This document shows positions 23,214 to 25,012 of a stretch of DNA of 25,012 nt, piece by piece; the first letter of the stretch is position 1; every line of letters starts with the position of its first letter. The position numbers were made by a program, and so were the translations under genes. The stretch spans positions 1 to 25,012 of the forward strand of contig CALFUG010000177.1 of assembly GCA_937928455.1 (NCBI GenBank). Direction: 5' to 3'. The DNA comes from an uncultured Clostridia bacterium. GTDB lineage: Bacteria > Bacillota > Clostridia > Peptostreptococcales > Anaerovoracaceae. Under the pieces are notes generated by a model. That model searched no databases. It was not told the origin of the DNA and saw only the letters and a list, made by a program, of their open reading frames with translations.

Positions 23214-24554
23214 CTAAAAGGGCAGTCCGCCTCCTCTTAACTTACGATTCATTTTCCCTCCGGAAAACTGTTTCATCATCTTTTTTGTTTCTTCATATCG
23301 CTTCACCAGGGTGTTCACCCGGGATACCGGCTGGCCGGCCCCTGCCGCAATTCGTTTTCGGCGGTTGGCATTCAATACCGAGGGATTTCTCCGTTCCTCT
23401 TTTGTCATGGAAAGAATCACCGCTTCCATCTGGCGAAACTCTTTTTCACTCTCGTCTAAGTCCATATCCTTAGCCCCATTCTTCCCCATGCCGGGAAGCA
23501 TATCCATGATTTTAGCCAACCCGCCCATCTGGCGAACCTGTCCCATCTGCTCCAGGAAATCTTCCAGTGTGAACTCGTTCTTCCGCATCTTTTTTTCCAG
23601 GTCGCGGGCTTTTTGATCATCATAGTTTTCTTGGGCCTTTTCGATGAGACTCATCATGTCTCCCATCCCAAGAATTCGACCGGCCATTCGTTCCGGGTGA
23701 AAGGGCTCCAAACCATCTAGTTTTTCGCTGGTTCCGATGAACTTAATGGGACGGCCCGTTACTTTTTTCGTAGAAAGCGCGGCGCCTCCCCGGGAATCTC
23801 CATCCATCTTGGTCATGATAATGCCGTCAATACCCAGTTGTTGATGAAATCCTTCTGCCGCATTCACGGCATCTTGTCCGGTCAAAGCATCCACCACCAG
23901 TATTACCTCTTGTGGCTTGACCGCCTGACGGATTCTCACTAATTCATCCATCAATTCCCCATCGATTTGCAGTCGCCCCGCCGTGTCGACGATCAAAACA
24001 TTGTAGCCCTTCTTTTCCCCTTCTGCCACGGCCTCTTTGGCGATGACCACCGGATCCGTTTCTCCCCGTTTGGTAAATACGGGCACTCCCGCTTGGGCTG
24101 CCACCACCTCCAATTGGTCAATGGCCGCAGGTCGATATATATCGCAAGCCGCCAACATGGGCTTTTTGCCTTCTTTCTTCAAATAGGCTGCCAGCTTTCC
24201 ACAAGTGGTTGTTTTCCCCGTTCCTTGCAACCCCACCATCAGATAGGTGGTAAATCCTCTGGGAGAATAGGTCAGCTTACTGCCGGACCCTCCCATTAAT
24301 TCTGTGAGCTGGTCGTGAACAATTTTAACCACCTGCTGCCCGGGTGTAAGACTTTCCAACACCTCTTTTCCCATGGCCTTTTCTTTTACTGCAGCCACAA
24401 AATCTTTCACCACTTTAAAGTGAACATCCGCCTCCAATAAGGCCAGCTTCACTTCTCTCATGGCTTCATTGATGTCTGTTTCAGTAAGAACGCCTTTTCC
24501 TTTGAGCTTTTTGAAAACACCTTGTAATTTGTCGGATAACCCTTCAAATGCCAT
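23214..24554 (-). CDS. ffh: Signal recognition particle protein Ffh (SRP54)
   Basis: GTPase subunit of the signal recognition particle; binds signal sequences and 4.5S/6S RNA. 446 residues. N domain (1-90), then the G domain with GLQGTGKTT (108-116), DTAGR (190-194), TKMDGDSRGGAAL (248-260), and the methionine-rich M domain from about 300 with MGGLAKIMDMLPGMGKNG and the RNA-binding NANRRKRIAAGAG. Start supported by AAGGAGG. It is 11 bases after ylxM, its usual regulator-like partner. Confidence 0.98.
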   Translation of the reverse strand: MAFEGLSDKLQGVFKKLKGKGVLTETDINEAMREVKLALLEADVHFKVVKDFVAAVKEKAMGKEVLESLTPGQQVVKIVHDQLTELMGGSGSKLTYSPRGFTTYLMVGLQGTGKTTTCGKLAAYLKKEGKKPMLAACDIYRPAAIDQLEVVAAQAGVPVFTKRGETDPVVIAKEAVAEGEKKGYNVLIVDTAGRLQIDGELMDELVRIRQAVKPQEVILVVDALTGQDAVNAAEGFHQQLGIDGIIMTKMDGDSRGGAALSTKKVTGRPIKFIGTSEKLDGLEPFHPERMAGRILGMGDMMSLIEKAQENYDDQKARDLEKKMRKNEFTLEDFLEQMGQVRQMGGLAKIMDMLPGMGKNGAKDMDLDESEKEFRQMEAVILSMTKEERRNPSVLNANRRKRIAAGAGQPVSRVNTLVKRYEETKKMMKQFSGGKMNRKLRGGGLPF

Positions 24555-24565
24555 TCCCGTCCTCC

Positions 24566-24919
24566 TTACTGATCCAATTCTTTCATGGCCCTTTCCATCT
24601 GAGAAAGGGCTTCCGAAATCCTCACATCTTGTATCTCTATATCCTTCAAGACATTCACCGCACGCTGCAATCCAAGGATTCCTGCCTGCTGTTTCTCTAT
24701 TTTTTGCAATAATCCCAGCTTCTCTTCATACTGAGCCAATGCATTTTCCCCGCTTTTTAGCGCATCATGAACGCCTTGTCGGCTGATTCCAAACTCCTGA
24801 GCAATCTCCGACAAAGACAAGTTTTCCTCATGATATAGCCGAACAACCTCCTTTTGGCGAGAGGTCAACAATTCACCATAAAGATCATACAACAGGCTCT
24901 CTTTCGCAATGGGGTCCAT
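24566..24919 (-). CDS. ylxM: YlxM/p13-like HTH protein associated with SRP
   Basis: 117-residue protein with a sigma-70 region 4-like helix-turn-helix: LTSRQKEVVRLYHEENLSLS followed by EIAQEFGISRQGVHDAL (about 18-55), then a coiled-coil-like C-terminal half. Homologues are encoded just before ffh in many Firmicutes; an SRP-accessory role has been described in Streptococcus, but the exact function is unsettled. ATG 24919 has GAGGAG upstream. First gene of the ffh-trmD unit in this window, with a strong promoter about 40 bases upstream. Confidence 0.93.
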   Translation of the reverse strand: MDPIAKESLLYDLYGELLTSRQKEVVRLYHEENLSLSEIAQEFGISRQGVHDALKSGENALAQYEEKLGLLQKIEKQQAGILGLQRAVNVLKDIEIQDVRISEALSQMERAMKELDQ

Positions 24920-24938
24920 ATTCTCTCCTCTGTCATGT

Positions 24939-24990
24939 AAAAAACCTTGACACTAGGACAATCTATCATAATTGGCCCTAGCTGTCAAGG
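24939..24990 (-). terminator. Terminator-like inverted repeat enclosing the ylxM promoter
   Basis: On the minus strand CCTTGACAGCTAGG (24977-24990) and CCTAGTGTCAAGG (24945-24957) are complementary over 13 pairs with one bulged G, around a 19-base loop, and the 3' arm is followed by six T (24939-24944). It looks like the terminator of an upstream minus-strand gene outside the window, yet its arms and loop hold the ylxM -35 and -10. Confidence 0.65.
24960..24988 (-). promoter_or_regulatory. Sigma-A type promoter for ylxM-ffh operon
   Basis: Minus-strand consensus -35 TTGACA (24983-24988), a 17-base spacer, -10 TAGATT (24960-24965) preceded by TGA (extended -10). Predicted start near 24953, inside the 3' arm of the inverted repeat, so transcripts from this promoter could not form the hairpin. 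Confidence 0.8.
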
Positions 24991-25012
24991 CTTTTCCCTT
25001 AACAGGCTAACC

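Noticed and set aside
23214..23245. CTGC/GCAG inverted repeat at the end of ffh followed by T-rich sequence
   Set aside because: Only four pairs; the T-rich stretch is A/T-rich leader of rpsP. Conserved ffh-rpsP co-transcription makes a terminator unlikely.
24947..24968. A plus-strand promoter using TTGACA at 24947-24952
   Set aside because: The -35 is there by symmetry of the inverted repeat, but no good -10 occurs at 16-18 bases (best is TAATTG), and nothing is encoded on the plus strand within view.

Overview
The window is a stretch of a Clostridia-type Firmicute chromosome. The evidence is a PolC-type replicase, sepF and divIVA, rqcH, a DXP-pathway isoprenoid set, Firmicute-like gene order and strong AGGAGG ribosome-binding sites. 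I cannot name the genus. Nearly all of it is housekeeping, tightly packed, and read on the minus strand, so the biological order runs from high to low coordinates. No gene-free stretch exceeds about 160 bases, and I see no tRNA, rRNA, CRISPR array, insertion sequence or phage gene.

Layout in transcription order (minus strand). (1) 24919-21404: ylxM, ffh, rpsP, khpA, rimM, trmD: signal recognition particle and ribosome/tRNA maturation, starting from a strong promoter embedded in an inverted repeat. (2) 21420-17185: an HlyD-like membrane-anchored protein, yggS, sepF, divIVA, lspA and an rluD-type pseudouridine synthase: a cell-division and envelope cluster joined to trmD by overlapping reading frames. 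(3) 17048-17173 (plus strand): a 41-residue CxxC...CxxC protein with its own promoter and terminator. (4) 16895-15223: an alpha/beta hydrolase and a QueG-like iron-sulfur protein. (5) rqcH (plus strand, 13490-15202), divergent from yicC. (6) 13417-11647: yicC, gmk, rpoZ. (7) 11482-9788: rpsB and tsf, with a structured leader and a terminator. (8) 9701-8874: a formate/nitrite-family channel placed between tsf and pyrH. (9) 8774-7481: pyrH and frr, with their own promoter. (10) 7447 to the left edge: uppS, cdsA, dxr, rseP, ispG and polC, in which isoprenoid and phospholipid precursor synthesis leads into the replicase.

The most interesting observation is polC, which leaves the window at its left edge. 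At the place where Bacillus-type PolC carries its DEDD 3'-5' proofreading exonuclease inside the PHP domain, this protein has only about 20 residues, and the two PHP halves are joined directly. All nine residues expected to bind metal in an active PHP domain are present, including the D-x-H pair that is degenerate (N) in Bacillus PolC. This suggests a replicase that relies on PHP-domain proofreading or on a separate exonuclease. Other points are two promoters whose -35 boxes lie inside terminator-like hairpins (ylxM, rpsB), a possible pseudoknot at the rpsB start, a terminator encoded within the 3' end of the opposing rluD gene, and the channel gene that splits the usual rpsB-tsf-pyrH-frr order.
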